64,000 nucleotides of DNA from contig OX465111.1 of NCBI GenBank assembly GCA_949987565.1, positions 8,313,467 through 8,377,466 of the forward strand. Reading direction: 5' to 3'. This document shows, piece by piece, positions 21,261 through 34,900 of the stretch. Made by a program: the position numbers and the translations under genes. Numbering within the stretch: position 1 is the first letter of the stretch; the number at the start of each line of letters is the position of its first letter. The notes below the pieces were generated by a model. That model was not told the DNA's origin. It saw only the letters and a list, made by a program, of their open reading frames with translations, and did not search any database. The stretch comes from Luidia sarsii (lineage: Eukaryota > Echinodermata > Asteroidea > Paxillosida > Luidiidae).

Positions 21261-22165
21261 GTGGTAACTAAAATCATTCTGAAGTGAACACAGACATCAC
21301 TGGGCTCTAGAAGAAAAAAAAACCTCCATTTGAGCACCTGGCTTAATGCAGGGCCATCGATATAACATTTGAAAAAAAGGGGTTGCCAAACTTACCAGAT
21401 AAATGCCTCACAAAACCCTGCTATCCAAAATACTCCAAGCTAACCATTCCTATCGAATGCTGACGAATTGTCATGATTCTGAGCAAAACCAAGCATGCAA
21501 TATCACAAACATTTTCCAATCATAGTTGCTACAATCTTATACCTTCAGTTAATCAGTCTGTTGCATCTGAAACGTGAAAAAAGGGACACTTACGGCTTTC
21601 TTGTCCAGAAGAAAATTGTGTTGTCAATCTCGTAGCTTTGAATCTGCCCGACCATCTTGTGTTCGTCTCCAAAAACTTGCCCTGAAAGTGGCATGATGGT
21701 GTGGCAGCAAAAAGCACCTAATTCCATGGCACCCTGAAGATATACAACCGAATTCAGCTTTCTCTCTATCATCCCATGTGTCCTCTCTCTCTCTCTCTCT
21801 CTCCCAGTAACAAATGAGGCACTCCTATACTCACTGCCTTTTTTCATGCAAAGTATCCCACCACTAAACCTCTATAGTCTTTCACTGATCAATGGAGACC
21901 ACTACAAAAGAGTCATAATCTGGTGGACTCTTGCAATGCTAGCAGTGGGTTCTATTCATGAACAAAGCATTGAGCAGTCCAAGAAAAAAGCCCATGGCCC
22001 TGGAATGTGGACTGCCATAGAACAGAGGTCACCAGAACTGAATATTCATGTCCAAGGTCGAAATCTGAAATTTAACACAAAATGGTGAGTCAATGAAATT
22101 AGCATAATTTACCACCCATGGAAATAGACAATTATTACTATATTTTGCTATGTTTGTTGAATATA
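21261..22165. other. Intergenic sequence with a (CT)n run
   Basis: A CT dinucleotide run lies near 21,783-21,804. No coding segment or known RNA is seen. Confidence 0.4.
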
Positions 22166-22560
22166 TATGAAAGAGACCCTGCAGAGTGTAATGTTGTTGA
22201 GAAGGGTAAACCATATATGCAAGACTGTTCATCCATCCCCTCCCCCTGACCTGATACAACCTTCCTAGAAAGCCCTGGGTACAGCTGAACAGACTTCGGT
22301 CTGGTGCTGGTTGATTTGCAGTGAGCTTGACAGGGTAGGGTATTGCAGAGTCAGATCTCTGTTCATGCAGTGAAATCCAGACTCATGGTCAGGTCATCCA
22401 TTACTGTAATGTGACAGGTCTGCCCTGTCCACTCACTGAACATGATCATCCTGATCTGCTGACTTACCTCACCAACTGCCAGCTCTGCATTGTTTTGTGA
22501 TGATTCAGTATACACGCAAAATAATACAAATATTACCATATTATGCCATAGGGCTAGTTC
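22165..22560 (+). repeat. Dispersed repeat F, copy 1
   Basis: AGAGACCCTGCAGAG, GACTGTTCATCC, CCTAGAAAGCCCTGGGTA, GCAGAGTCAGATCTCTGT, then GGTCATCCATTACTGTAATG. Large parts recur at 29,215-29,440 and 37,740-37,955, so this is an interspersed repeat of unknown class. Confidence 0.8.
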
Positions 22561-24145
22561 ATCAGTGTGCACAAACTATACTCATTGACTGCTGACAAAA
22601 TCCCCGTGTGCTGCAAATGAATACTTCCCAAGACGTCTGCCTTAGACACTGCATTAGCTCACCAATAATGAACCTACATAGTACCCCAGCTGAACCTGAT
22701 TTCTGATGTACATCTAAGCTAATTATGGTACAAACTGCTCACAGTCTTCAACGACCAAAATGCAACTCTCAGAAATTGAGGTCCGTAGTGTTCGATTCCG
22801 GGAGGGTCCTTCACAAAAGCAGACTGCAGGAGAAAGGCATTCTGCCGATGAGAAAGGGATCCGTCAAGTTTTGAAATCTCGTGCCCTCTGATTTGTGATG
22901 TTAATAAAGTGTTGAAGCTGGTTTACCTACCATGTAGAGTCCTTCCAAATCTCCAAAATGTAATAGGAGTAGCCTTGGAAAGGAAGTGGGTTGAGGATGT
23001 GAATGGATAAAGATGAGCAGTATCCGTACAAGTAACTACAGCAGTGGTGCATATTATAAAACTGTTTCCACTTACCTAGCTCATGCCTGCTTCATCCCGT
23101 AGAGTCTTGGTTTGAAAAACTCACCATTTGTCTCTTTTTTTATATATCAGTTTGTAAATTTATAATAAAGCAAAAGGAAAAGTAAGAAACAATGAGACAG
23201 TCTGATTTCAATATTGAGTCCATTGTTTAATATACTTCAATAAAATGGCTTATCGTTTGTCACATACTTGCATGGTCACTCAGGCAGGGGTTCAATTCCT
23301 CCTTTCTCCTACAAATTGCTGTGTTCCGAACAAATCTGTACATGTACATATCCCTTCCATTTGTGGACATCAATTTACAAACCAAAATGCAGGCATTTAA
23401 AAAAAAAAAAACGGCAGAATATGGGAACAAAATCTGTACAAACAAGGAAGCTGTATACAGAGGGGCGGAGATATCATCCTTACAATATTTCACAGAAAAA
23501 TTGAGAATGAAAAATCATATCCTAAAATATGTCCAAATATTCAGCTTCTCTCCTTATATACTTAAATGTATGAAACAGGTTTGGTTCATAGAATGACTCA
23601 TTTCAACTACATCAAAATTGAGCAGAAAAAGAGGGTTAATTACCAAGTCACAATGGACTTAGAAAAAGTGTAACGTTTTCTGAAAACTAAGCGTTCAATT
23701 CGAAAATTCTATAATTACTTTTTGAGATCATAACCAAAACTGTATCATGCATTTAAGTTAGCATTTTTTTTTATGAAGAAAAAATGTCTTCCTCTAGGTC
23801 AAAATTAATACTCCATTATACAAAACTGGATAAAATAATCCGATAAACTTTTTGATAAAAACTGTACAAAGAAAGTTACACAAGGCAGAAAAAAATCTTT
23901 ACAAGTAGCACTGAGAATGAACATTGAATTGAAATATTTTATGGCCTTAATACATACAAGAAGCAAATATATCCTTTTTATTCTATGGTTCTTCACTTCA
24001 TCAAAATCATCTTCAGAATGTTAAAAACCTCTTGAAATTTTGCATGAAAAACTAGAGTAGACCTTAAGTGCCCCAGATTTTCTACCAAGGCAGACACTTC
24101 TTAAAGCTACAGAGCACACTAAAAATTGGTTTATTAAAATAAATC
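22561..24145. other. Intergenic AT-rich sequence, possible distal 3' flank of RAPGEF1
   Basis: Contains a diverged repeat-B core on the minus strand near 22,745-22,830. A minus-strand AATAAA (TTTATT near 23,976 on plus) could be a poly(A) signal, but nothing ties it to RAPGEF1. Confidence 0.35.
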
Positions 24146-24149
24146 TGAC

Positions 24150-24300
24150 TGGGAATTAAATTAAAAAAATGGCAAAGAAAACTTGACTGGACCAGGACTT
24201 AACCCGAGACCTTAGGTTTAACATACTAGTACTCTTAATATTTCAGCTATCCAGCCCTTAGATGATGGCCTTCCCAAATAGTCAACTAGTCAAATAGTCT
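24150..24300 (-). mobile_element. tRNA-derived SINE family A
   Basis: The minus strand has GGGAAGGCCATCATCTAAGG, GCTGGATAGCTGAAATATTA, GTCTCGGGTTAAGTCCTGGT, CCAGTCAAGTTTTCTTTGCC and CATTTTTTTAA, the full family order. Confidence 0.85.
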
Positions 24301-24304
24301 GGCT

Positions 24305-24602
24305 ATTATTAAAGGCTCTATACAACATAGTTAAAGGTCAAAAGATTGACAATTTGTGTTAAACCGTTAAACATTCCCCCAAAAAAATACTGTCAAGAAT
24401 TAAGCTCAAATGGTAATCTGAGAAAGTAGAAAAAGGAAAAAAAAAACATCACAGTTTACGAACCATTCTGTAGTGTAAGAAATAGTTTATTACTCGCGAG
24501 TAATAAATTATTTGACGATGTTTGAGTGAAGATTTCTACAGAAGTACAGCATCCAAGACCGTAAGATTTTAACATCTTCCCAATGTTGTATTGGGCCTTT
24601 AA
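24305..24602. mobile_element. MITE family G, copy 1
   Basis: Begins AAAGGCTCTATACAACAT and ends ATGTTGTATTGGGCCTTT, an inverted pair. The interior has AGAAATAGTTTATTACTCGC and ATTTGACGATGTTTGAGTG. Related copies lie at 33,315-33,692 and 36,305-36,860. Confidence 0.85.
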
Positions 24603-24649
24603 GCATGTTTTCCTAAGAAGCTCTAGGAAACAAGAGCCACTCCAAGAAA

Positions 24650-24775
24650 GACCAGTTGACTACTTGGGCAGGCCACCATCTAAGGGCTGGATAGCTCAGG
24701 TGGTAAGAGTGCTGGTACATGTATGTTAAGCCAGAAGTGCAGGTCAAGTCAAATGTTCTTTATTTTGGATGGAAT
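24650..24775 (+). mobile_element. tRNA-derived SINE family A, good copy
   Basis: Reads GACTACTTGGGCAGGCCACC, ATCTAAGGGCTGGATAGCTC, AGGTGGTAAGAGTGCTGGTA, a variable anticodon part and CAGGTCAAGTCAA. The D-arm and A box are classic tRNA. Confidence 0.85.
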
Positions 24776-26585
24776 TCAATCCATCTGGAGAAAAACAAAA
24801 ACGAATACATGTATCAATAAATTCTCTCAGCCCAAATGTGCTTACAACAAAGAGCATTATACACAAAATATATAGATTTCCGTTTCCATTTGTTGTTGTT
24901 TTTTTGTTGTTTACTTTACATTTATTCTTTACATTTATGATACAGCTACAGTAAGTGTACGTCCTTTACAGACATAAAAGTAAGACATCGACTCATATTG
25001 CTTATTTTCTTTCCGCCTTTCGTCCAAATGCACCATTATATACAATTCCGATTGTTGCAACCTACGTTCAAGCCCACTCTCAACCATCCCCCATAAAGGA
25101 AGTACTATCCAAAAATACTGGTACAAATGGCAGTTGAGTCATTTTGGGGCTGGGGGTGAATGTCCTTGTTCTGGTCAAATATGACATATGTAATCTTCTT
25201 CTTCTTTAATGGAAGCCTCAGGATTCCTACAAGTAGCATCGAAGACAGAACAGATGGTGGTTTGAAGACAGAATCTCATTTTGTACAGAGAGTTTAGAGG
25301 AATCTACACTGTATGACCGTTTTCTAAATGAAGGCTTAGGCTCGAGCTCAGGCTTCGTCTCCGTCTGACAAAACCTGAAAATACAAGTTTTGGTTTGTTT
25401 CAGATTATGAAGGTTTGTTGACTCGATAGGTAAAGGGTATTCCCCCCCAAAAAAACTGGGGCCAAACGCTTGCTTTTAGACGCCTGTGATATTATAACGA
25501 GTAAGATAAATATGACTAAGCCATCATTTCAAAAACAGCCTATAAGTTTAACAGTTGACTGGCATGGGCAGTGCAGCAAAGCAACAGCGCCCTCTCTACA
25601 GAACCCAGGTCATTAGCTCAGTCAGAAGGATGTCACTATTCATAGTCCCGTGCAGAGGAGACTAGTGCCCTGTGTAATGAGACCATTCCCACCCGAATAA
25701 ATACATGTACACTTTCCCCCATATAAATCCCTGGCTAGTATACTGCCAGGGGGAAAACTCATAACATTGCATTCAGCAGTACTTTTGACATAAAAACAGT
25801 GAAATATCATTATCAGTACTTTGCATAATCAGCTTAAACTCCACAGTGACAGCCGCATCCATTACAATTACTCATAAATATCTGTCCACGAAAAAAAAAA
25901 AAACACCACCTATAAACAGAGGCTTGTAACAGATGTATTTACATTCAGCGCAATGTAACACTTCACATTAGGACAAGGCCAACGGCTATGGATACTATTA
26001 CACGTGCTTGTACAACTAATACTGGCATGTCAATCGGGATGCGGGAAAAGAGGTCTGATCGTTCCCAGTCATGTTTACAGGACCTTTGTCGGACACAGGG
26101 AAGCAGTTCTAGAAAGGCCTCTTTCTTATTGCAAAAGGGGGGGGGGACATCGATCATCATCACGACGTCCAAAGGGCAGTATTACTCTACAGCTGATGAG
26201 GAAGTTTCATCTGCACACATTTGCTGTCGGCTTACGGTCGGTCGGCTTGCTTATATAAACTGCCAGACTAGTTACCTGTCATAGCACGTTAGACTTAATG
26301 AAGCGATGCACAAGGCCATTGTGACATCGCTTGAAAGTTGAAGGTAAGGAACGTTCAAGTTCATTTAACCTGTCAGAGGACTATTTACAATGTGGCAAAG
26401 ATTTATCATACAGCACTTTATACATGTACCGGTAATGTATCTACAAATTGCAAACAAGCAAAGGCTCTCTTGACTGAAGTTCTAAAATCCATGACATGCT
26501 TGAAACTTCAAGCTTCAAGCATCCCACCCCATTTGAATTATGATGTGCTGGATTATTTACAGAACCAAATAACTCTCGGCTGAAC
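24776..26585. other. Intergenic AT-rich sequence, no gene supported
   Basis: A CTCAGGCTTCGTCTCC motif near 25,340-25,360 resembles part of MITE family H (see 44,650 and 51,928). Otherwise nothing is recognised. Confidence 0.35.
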
Positions 26586-26589
26586 CTGT

Positions 26590-28078
26590 CATGAATCTGT
26601 GGACCCTAACCCTGGTGCACTCGACAAGATGCAGCAGTGGGTGCATTCTGTGGGATTCTGTGGACCCTAACCCTGCTGCACTCAACAAGATGCAGCAGTG
26701 GGTGCATTCTGTGGGATTCTGTGGACCCTAACCCTGCTGCAGTTGACAAGATGCAGCAGTGGGTGCATTCTGTGGACCCTAACCCTGCTGCACTCAACAA
26801 GATGCAGCAGTGGGTGCATTCTGTGGGATTCTGTGGACCCTAACCCTGCTGCGGTCGACAAGATGAAGCAGTGGGTGCATTCTGTGGGATTCTGTAGACC
26901 CTAATCCTGCTGCACTCATCAAGATGCAGCAGTGGGTGCATTCTGTGGGATTCTGTGGGCCCTAACCCTGCTACACTCAACAAGATGCAGCAGTGGGTGC
27001 ATTCTGTGGGATTCTGTGGACCCTAACCCTGCTGCAATCAACAAGATGCAGCAGTGAGTACATTCTGTGGGATTCTGTGGACCCTAACTCTGCTGCACTC
27101 AACAAGATGCAGCAGTGGGTGCATTCTGTGGGATTCTGTAGACCCTAACCCTGCTACACTCAACAAGATGCAGCAGTGGGTGCATTCTGTGGGATTCTGT
27201 GGACCCTAACCCTGCTGCAATCAACAAGATGCAGCGGTGGGTGCATTCTGTGGGATTCTGTGGACCCTAACCCTGCTGCACTCAACAAGATGCAGCAGTG
27301 GGTGCATTCTGTGGGATTCTGTGGACCCTAACCCTGCTGCACTCAACAAGATGCAGCAGTGGGTGCATTCTGTGGGATTCTGTGGACCCTAACCCTGCTG
27401 CACTCAACAAGATGCAGCAGTGGGTGCATTCTGTGGGATTCTGTGGACCCTAACCCTGCTGCACTCAACAAGATGCAGCAGTGGATGCATTCTGTGGGAT
27501 TCTGTGGACCCTAACCCTGCTGCACTCAACAAGATGCAACAGTGGGTGCATTCTGTGGGATTCTGTGGACCCTAACCCTGCTGCACTCAACAAGATGCAG
27601 CAGTGGGTGCATTCTGTGGGATTCTGTGGACCCTAACCCTGCTGCACTCAACAAGATGCAACAGTGGGTGCATTCTGTGGGATTCTGTGGACCCTAACCC
27701 TGCTGCAATCAACAAGATGCAGCAGTGGGTGCATTCTGTGGGATTCTGTGGGCCCTAACCCTGCTGCAATCAACAAGATGCAGCGGTGGGTGCATTCTGT
27801 GGGATTCTGTGGACCCTAACCCTGCTGCACTCAACAAGATGCAGCGGTGGGTGCATTCTGTGGGATTCTGTGGGCCCTAACCCTGCTGCACTCAACAAGA
27901 TGCAGCAGTGGGTGCATTCTGTGGGATTCTGTGGACCCTAACCCTGCTGCAATCAACAAGATGCAGCAGTGGGTGCATTCTGTGGGATTCTGTGGACCCT
28001 AACCCTGCTGCAATCAACAAGATGCAGCAGTGGGTGCATTCTGTGGGATTCTGTGGACCCTCACCCTGCTGCACTCCT
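26590..28078 (+). repeat. 61-bp satellite array, copy set 1
   Basis: About 24 tandem copies of a 61-base unit: GCATTCTGTGGGATTCTGTG, GACCCTAACCCTGCTGCACT, CAACAAGATGCAGCAGTGGG, T. Copies differ by a few bases. The same unit in the same orientation forms the array at 48,815-49,500. It lies about 770 bases past the RAPGEF1 stop, so it might be within the 3'UTR or beyond it. Confidence 0.97.
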
Positions 28079-28845
28079 AGATCTCTGTGTGTAGTACAAT
28101 GGAGCGTAGTGCGAGTACGGTGTCCCAGAAGTGTGTGTACTGATGCCATTTGACTGCAGAATAGCCTCCACTACAATGGACAAATCTTCCAGCTGGTAAT
28201 CACCAACCAAGCATGCAATTTGCAGTGAAGGCAGTAGGTGCATTTCCACCGTTGGGCAATAAGACATCCCATGCCAGAACACAGTCTTTTTATGAAAGCC
28301 TGCTATCCCTCAATCATCCACAATGCCATCCAACAATAGCGTAATAGTTGCCGCTAATCTGGCAATGCAGGTGGCAACTGAGTTCGAAACGGGCACTATG
28401 TCATGCTACATAGTGCAATAAGAGTCTTTGCTTAGAATTTGGTCAGTAGTGGTGTCTGCATTGTGAAGGACCAGGAGCTGCTACAGCAGACTGCCGTCAT
28501 CGTCAAGGGGTTGAAGACAGCATCTACTCGAGTGCAAAGGGTAGGACTCACTGTTGCTAGCCTAATAGCTGGCACTCATCTGCTCTTAGAGGGATGAAAG
28601 ACAATGCTCAGGCAACAATAAGCAGCTTGGAGTGGCACGAAGGTGAGATACCCCCCCCCCCCCTGAGAGCTCCAACTCCAGGATCTGCTGAACGAAATCA
28701 TGGAGGAAGCCATTTCGTGGAGGAGGCCTCTACCATCTGACGGGAGACTAGAGGGGCCTGGATCAGGGTATACTCTGCCTCGGTGCTCCATCAGGGGGTG
28801 CGAGTGAGGTGGAGGCTGCAGCAGGGATCTGAGGGGGGAAAGTCT
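28079..28845 (-). other. Region just downstream of the RAPGEF1 stop, likely start of the 3'UTR
   Basis: It directly follows the stop on the minus strand, so at least its high-coordinate part should be transcribed. No minus-strand AATAAA is apparent between 28,100 and 28,845, so the poly(A) site is not located. Confidence 0.4.
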
Positions 28846-28987
28846 TCAAGAGACGGGCTTCGGTCGTCCACTGCCCTGGGGCTTGATGGACTTGGACAGC
28901 TGCCACATGGCCTCCTCGTCCAGGAAATCGGTGAAATCGTTGAAGAAGGCCAGCATCTTGGGCGCCTTCCTCAGACTGACGTAATGA
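28846..28987 (-). CDS. RAPGEF1: RAPGEF1 last exon with stop
   Basis: [20 protein letters not shown], then [16 protein letters not shown] and a short tail ending PKPVS; TGA at 28,846-28,848. It aligns with human FFNDFSDHLAEEALWELSLKIKPR. Acceptor CCTCCGCAG. The tail is shorter and less charged than in human. Confidence 0.95.
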
Positions 28988-31900
28988 CTGCGGAGGAAAC
29001 CACACAACCAAACACGGACTGAAAAAAAAATCACATCTGAGAATTCTGAGTGAACTGCATCAAGGCCATTAGTATGACCACAATTTCAAATGAAATCGCC
29101 TTAGATCAGTTTTGGGCCTGAAAACTGCCATCTCTGCTCTCAATAAAAAAAAAAATTAGGGTGGGTTATTTGGGGGGTGGGTTTTTTTAAAGAAAAATTG
29201 TGAAAGAATCATCTGAGACTGTTCATCCAAAGCCCCCTGGATACAACCTTCGCAGCGAGGTTGAAATAGAGCGTGTACCTTAGACTCAGATCTCTGTCCG
29301 TGTGGTGAAATCCAGACTCATGGTCATGTCATCCATTACTGTAATGTGACAGGTCTGCCCTGTCCACTCACTGAACGTGATCATCCTGATCTGCTGACTT
29401 ACCACACCAACTGCCAGCTTGGAATGTCTTTTGTGATGTTGTGGTTTACAGGGGTAGTGGATAATACCCTGTCAACTATGGTCTAGGATCCAAGGGCTTA
29501 TCAAAAAAGTCTCACTGGGAATGGTTCAATGGTGTGGGACTTACTGCTGCTTAAACCTTCGCATGCTGTCCAGGATGTTGAAAAATTGCCAGCATTTGGT
29601 GAAGTTGGTGTGGTTGGTATCAGGCAGGGAGTCTGGGTTGCCAATGTGCACAAAGGTGATGTCTTGCAAGATAAGACCCCTGGGGAAGAAGAATACACAG
29701 ACACATGCAATTTTAAGTTTCACAAATTAAAGATGAAATTGTCTATACCCTTTGGTGGTGGACATACATTTGCTACTAATTGCAACTAATATGCAGAAAT
29801 ATATATATGGGACTTATCACTTGCATTTGACTTTGATTTAGCCTTAGGCCACTGACAATCTTTCCTCATTTGCTTTTCCCTTTGTCATGTTTGTATTTGA
29901 TTTGGTGCATGTCACGCTACTTTGGAGAAAGGTTCTAGGATTAAACATCCCAACCACTGTAACTTTGTATTGTCTGCATATTTGGGGTCATTCTTGTCAG
30001 TTCAAATTCTTTATTGTGCAGAAATGTCTCCAGTCAGGATAGTTTGATGTGCACAATTACCCAAACCACGCACTGGACTTATTTGGAGAGGCAAGCGAAT
30101 TCAATTTCCATCTATTTCTGTGGGTATTTAAGGGATTAGGGGATAGAGATAGATGGATGGACAGACCAACAGACAGATGGATGAATCGAGGGACAGATGG
30201 ACAGACGGACAGATGAATGGATGAAGGGACGGACGGACAGACAGATGGATGGATCGAGGGACAGATGGACAGACAGACAGATGGATGAAGGGACAGACAG
30301 ACAGATAGATAGATGAATGGATGATGGGACGGACAGACAGACAGACGGATGGATCAAGGGACAAATGGACAGACAGACAGTTGGATGGGTGAAGGGACGG
30401 ACGGACAGACAGACAGATGGATGCATCGAGGGACAGATGGACAGACAGACAGATAAATGGATGAAGGGACGGACAAACAGCTGGATGGGTGTAGGCACGG
30501 ACGGACAGACAGACAGATGGATGATCGAGGGACAGATGGACTTCACCCATCCACAGACAGATGGATGGATCGAGGGACAGATGGACAGACAGACAGATAA
30601 ATGGATGAAGGGACGGACGGATATACTGACAAATGGATACAACAAGGAAAGGATGGACAGAAAGACGGACGGATAGATAGATGCATGGACAAACAAACAG
30701 AACTTGGCAGACAAAGGGAAGATGGATAATGAGTAGCATACTTACAGGTAGGGTATGCATGGAGGCTCAGCCTCAGCCAGAGCCGCTCTGTAGGTTCTAA
30801 AGGATGAGGAGCTATCAATCAGTTGGCAGTACTCCTGCAGACCCTGTAATCCAGTCATAGAGGCAGTCACAGTTACTACAGGTTTGCAAGTAGAGCAAGC
30901 ATTGCTCACTATCTGGGAAGCGTACCACCTAAGGGCTGTGATTCAACTCCTGATCAAGTCCAATTTCCTTGGCTTTTTTCACAAACTGCTCCCAGCAAAC
31001 TTTTCCTTTCCATTGTCTGAAGGTTTGTCTAGCATTCAATATGGTCTAGCTGTTTTGGGTCTACTTCTAGGAAGTCTGCAGCATCTGACCTCGTGCCCGT
31101 GGCCAAGTCTCATTTTCTGGAAATTTGGTTCAATTCTTTTCATCACCATTTGACTATCTTGTACGTCAAGCACAACATCGCAGAACATTATCAAGTTCGG
31201 GATGTTAACAGGGCAGCACGACCAAATTTCAGTCATTGATGAACTGACTGTGTGCTTTCACCACGTGGATAGAGATATGAAAGCAGGCCAAATCCCCCAC
31301 TCTTCCAAACTCGCTGCAAATCAACTAGCACAGTCCGGGGGAAGGTTTTAGTCAGAAAGGTTTGGATGACCAGTCTTCCGTCTATGGTTTCAGCTTCTCA
31401 GGATCAAGCAGGCTCTGTCGTCTAGGTGTTCAACAAACGGATGTCAACATTTCTAGATTGCAGTATCAGGGATCTTGTGGCAGTGGCAGTTGGACAAGAA
31501 AGCTTTCTGAAGCGTCTACTGTATTTTCTTCCCCAACTGGACCTTCCAGACAGCCATTGCCTTGAATCCCATTCAAACAACCGCCTTGAGTACGACTGGG
31601 GCCTTACCTCAACGGTCTGCTTCTGCCATTCAAGACGTCTGATGGGTGCGGAGTCTAAGGCAGAGAGGATGGCCAGGTAGGAGTTGAAGTTATTCAGCTT
31701 CCTCAGGTGCTGCCAAAAAAAACACCGGAATACATCCCAAGATGGGTTTGAAATACAATATCAGATTTAATGGTGTCTTGTGCAAATGTTGACTTTCCAG
31801 TCCAAATGTAAAAAAAAGTCTTGCGACATGTCCCGAATTCATATCCCAGGATGAACCCCAATGAAGCTTTGAGGGACACCCTTGAGGACTTTGAAGACCT

Positions 31901-34900
31901 TTCAAGGAGAGCAAGGGCTGGGAGGGATGTGGAGTGGGTGGTACTCATGGACAGGGTAGCGATAACAATGGGCTCCTCATCTCACCTTCATGACCTTGAT
32001 GAATTTGTTGACCAGTTTCTCCCGGTCCTGCGGCCGGTTTTCTTGCAGGATCAAAGACCTTGCCCTGGGGAGGGTGGGGGAGGGGGCAACAAGACCAAAT
32101 GCTCAATGCAACGACCAAGTTTAGATACTTCCCTGCCTTCCACCATCTACACCCAGTTCTGCATACCAATCTCAAACCATTCAAACTGGGACAGGTGTAT
32201 GTTCAGTGTGATGACCGAGCATCAAAGGAACTTTCTGGCCAAAAGATGTGGCCTTCTTTCAAATGTTAATGGTAGGCAATAACCATGAAAAGCTGAAAAA
32301 TAAGAACTTAAGGATTGAAGTAAATACAAAAAACTGTTGCCATCTGCTCACTGACTGCTCCTTCCCTTTTGTCCTTCCTCTGTCATATGTGTCAGGGCTT
32401 TCCCTCCCCTGACTGTCTGTGTTTGTCCTCGTCACTTTGCCTTTGACAAAGGTCCTGCTAGGATCGAAACGTCAGGTCCCCTACCTTTTGAAATTTAAGG
32501 ATTGGAGACTGACCGGTTGGGAAGAGTGCATAAGCTTTTAGTAGCAACAGCTAAGGATGACAACAGCAACAGCGACTGATGAAGAAGTCACTGCAGTGAC
32601 CACAGAAGTGGTTGATGCTTCAAAAGCTTATGTACTCACACTTTGAATCCATTTCTGGTTAGTCTTTAAGAGATACCTTTGGCAGTTTCTCTTCAACAGT
32701 TACATTAACACGGCTATCTTTGCACATTCTATAAAAAGCTGAGTAGCAGATGCTACTATATGAGTGCTGAAATGTTCTGCATATCGTGCTCATGTTTGTA
32801 TGAAGTGGCTTGTCGAGGAAGGCATGTCTGACAGTTGACACAACCTTCCTGTACAAACCATTTACAGGCTGTGACTCATGTTGCCCTGGTAGTGTGGCTA
32901 TCAGATCTCAGATCCATTCTGCAGAAGGAGAAGGTATTGGCTGGGGTATACACTCGTATGCTTAGAGTTGCTCAGAGCATTTCCTTGGGATACCATATTA
33001 GGACTATCAAAGTGCATGGTACACTTCCTAATGTAGCCAGTCAGATACGTGAGAATCAACTATGAGGACATACTGGAGAAAAACCAATGAACTGAAATCT
33101 GCTATGCTGGACAGTTGCACAGAAAGTGTATTCATGGAGACTGAGTAGGCAGAGAGGTATAGGAACGGCTTCTTCCCTCATTCTGCCTCCATCTGGAATT
33201 CCCTTCATGGTTCTTGCTTTACCTCTGCCTACAATCTTGCCCTTTTTTAAAAGGAATGTTAGATCCTATCTCCAGCCTTCATGAGTCCCTCTCTATCTCC
33301 TTCTTTCTCTAGCCCTTAAAGACCCTACACAATATTGGTTGAGGTCAAAGAATAGCATCCATACGTTGTCTGATCCAACATATGCATGAAATAGCACACC
33401 TGTGAAAATTTCAGATCAATCCGCCAACCGAGTCTCGAGAAAATCGTGAAAACCGCTTCATTTTTTTCGCGAAAATGCAGCATTCAACGCCATACCGTTC
33501 CGAAAAATAGTTTAGATCTTTGTGAGACGTAAACTATTTCTTTTACTCATTTCTCCCAAATTACAACATTTTAGGCAGAAATATTTAAGTGAGAGGTTTC
33601 TACTATAACCATCTTCAAACTGTATAAGTTTCATGTAAATCTGTGAACATTTCTGTTTTTCGATCTTACCAATGTTGTGTAGGGGCTTTAACCTTGAGTG
33701 GCTTTTCAGCCTTGTTTTGGGTGATTTTGCATAAAATATTGTTTAAAAGGCGTTGGTTAGATGCTCCAGGAATTGGTAGCGGTAGTGGAGCTCACCAGTA
33801 GGACATCTTGTTGAAGTGCTCGGTGAAGATGGTGAGGTTGGGGCTGAGGGCTTCCGACTGCTCCTTGGCCCAGAGCAGCACCTCTGGGATCTCAATCTTC
33901 TGGAAGAACTCCGAGTCTAGGATGGTCATCTGCTCAGCCAGCTCCACGCTCCTGAAGTCCAGCAAGGTGGCCTTCCTGTGTAAGACGACACAATCCAAAC
34001 GGATTATCAGAGATGCAAGATGCAACAATGTGCCACGATAACATAAAACTCGGACTCAAGTCACAATGAAAAATGACTACGACCTGCTGGCTCCAATGTG
34101 AACTATGATGTGACCTGTGCGGCTTGACGTGCGCGGCTTGACCTATGCGGCTTGACCTGTGCGGCTTGACCTGTGCGGCTTGACCTGTGCGGCTTGACCT
34201 GTGCGGCTTGACCTGTGCGGCTTGACCTGTGCGGCTTGACCTGTGCAGCTTGACCTGTGCGGCTTGATGTGCATGGCTTGATGTGCATGGCTTGATGTGC
34301 ATGGCTTGACGTGCGCGGCTTGACGTGCGCGGCTTGACGTGCGCGGCTTGACGTGGCGCGGCTTGACGTGCGCGGCTTGACCTGTGCGGCTTGACCTGCA
34401 TGGCTTATCCTGCGCGGCTTGATGTGCATGGCTTGACGTGCGCGGCTTGACCTGTGCGGCTTGACCTCTGCGGCTTGGCCTGTGTGGCTGCAATTCCCTG
34501 TGGACGTTGCCAGTGTACAGACCGTCAGCTCAAAAGGTCTGTCTCTATTGCCTGGGAATTTCACACTAAATTAATTGTTTTGAAAAGATATGGCGTGAGA
34601 ATGCCATCAGATTCCTGGAGTAGTGGCAGCCTGATTGGTTGCTGTTTGGAACTGATGGGAAGTGGGCACTGCACTCACATGACAGACACCCCTAGGCCGG
34701 ACAGGGGTAGCTTGTTGTTGAGCTGCATGGCTAGCTTGTTGTCGTTGATCTTGGTCAGCACCTTGTCCCTCAGGATCTTGGCCAGCATCAGCTCTCCGTC
34801 GCACAGGAGCTGAAAGACCAGCTCCATCAGCATCTTCAGGATATCATCCTCAACCTGCCCTCTGCGAGACAAGAGAGACATGGGGTATATTTCACAAAGC

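Noticed and set aside
26590..28078. CRISPR-like regular repeat array
   Set aside because: The 61-base units are contiguous with no variable spacers, and the context is a eukaryotic gene. It is a satellite.
30128..30760. Cys/Ser-rich 210-codon minus frame ([13 protein letters not shown])
   Set aside because: Translation of the GACA/GGAT minisatellite; long frames are also open on the other strand.
31821..32282. 153-codon plus-strand frame as a gene
   Set aside because: It is antisense to the conserved RAPGEF1 exon at 31,986-32,064 and shows no domain.
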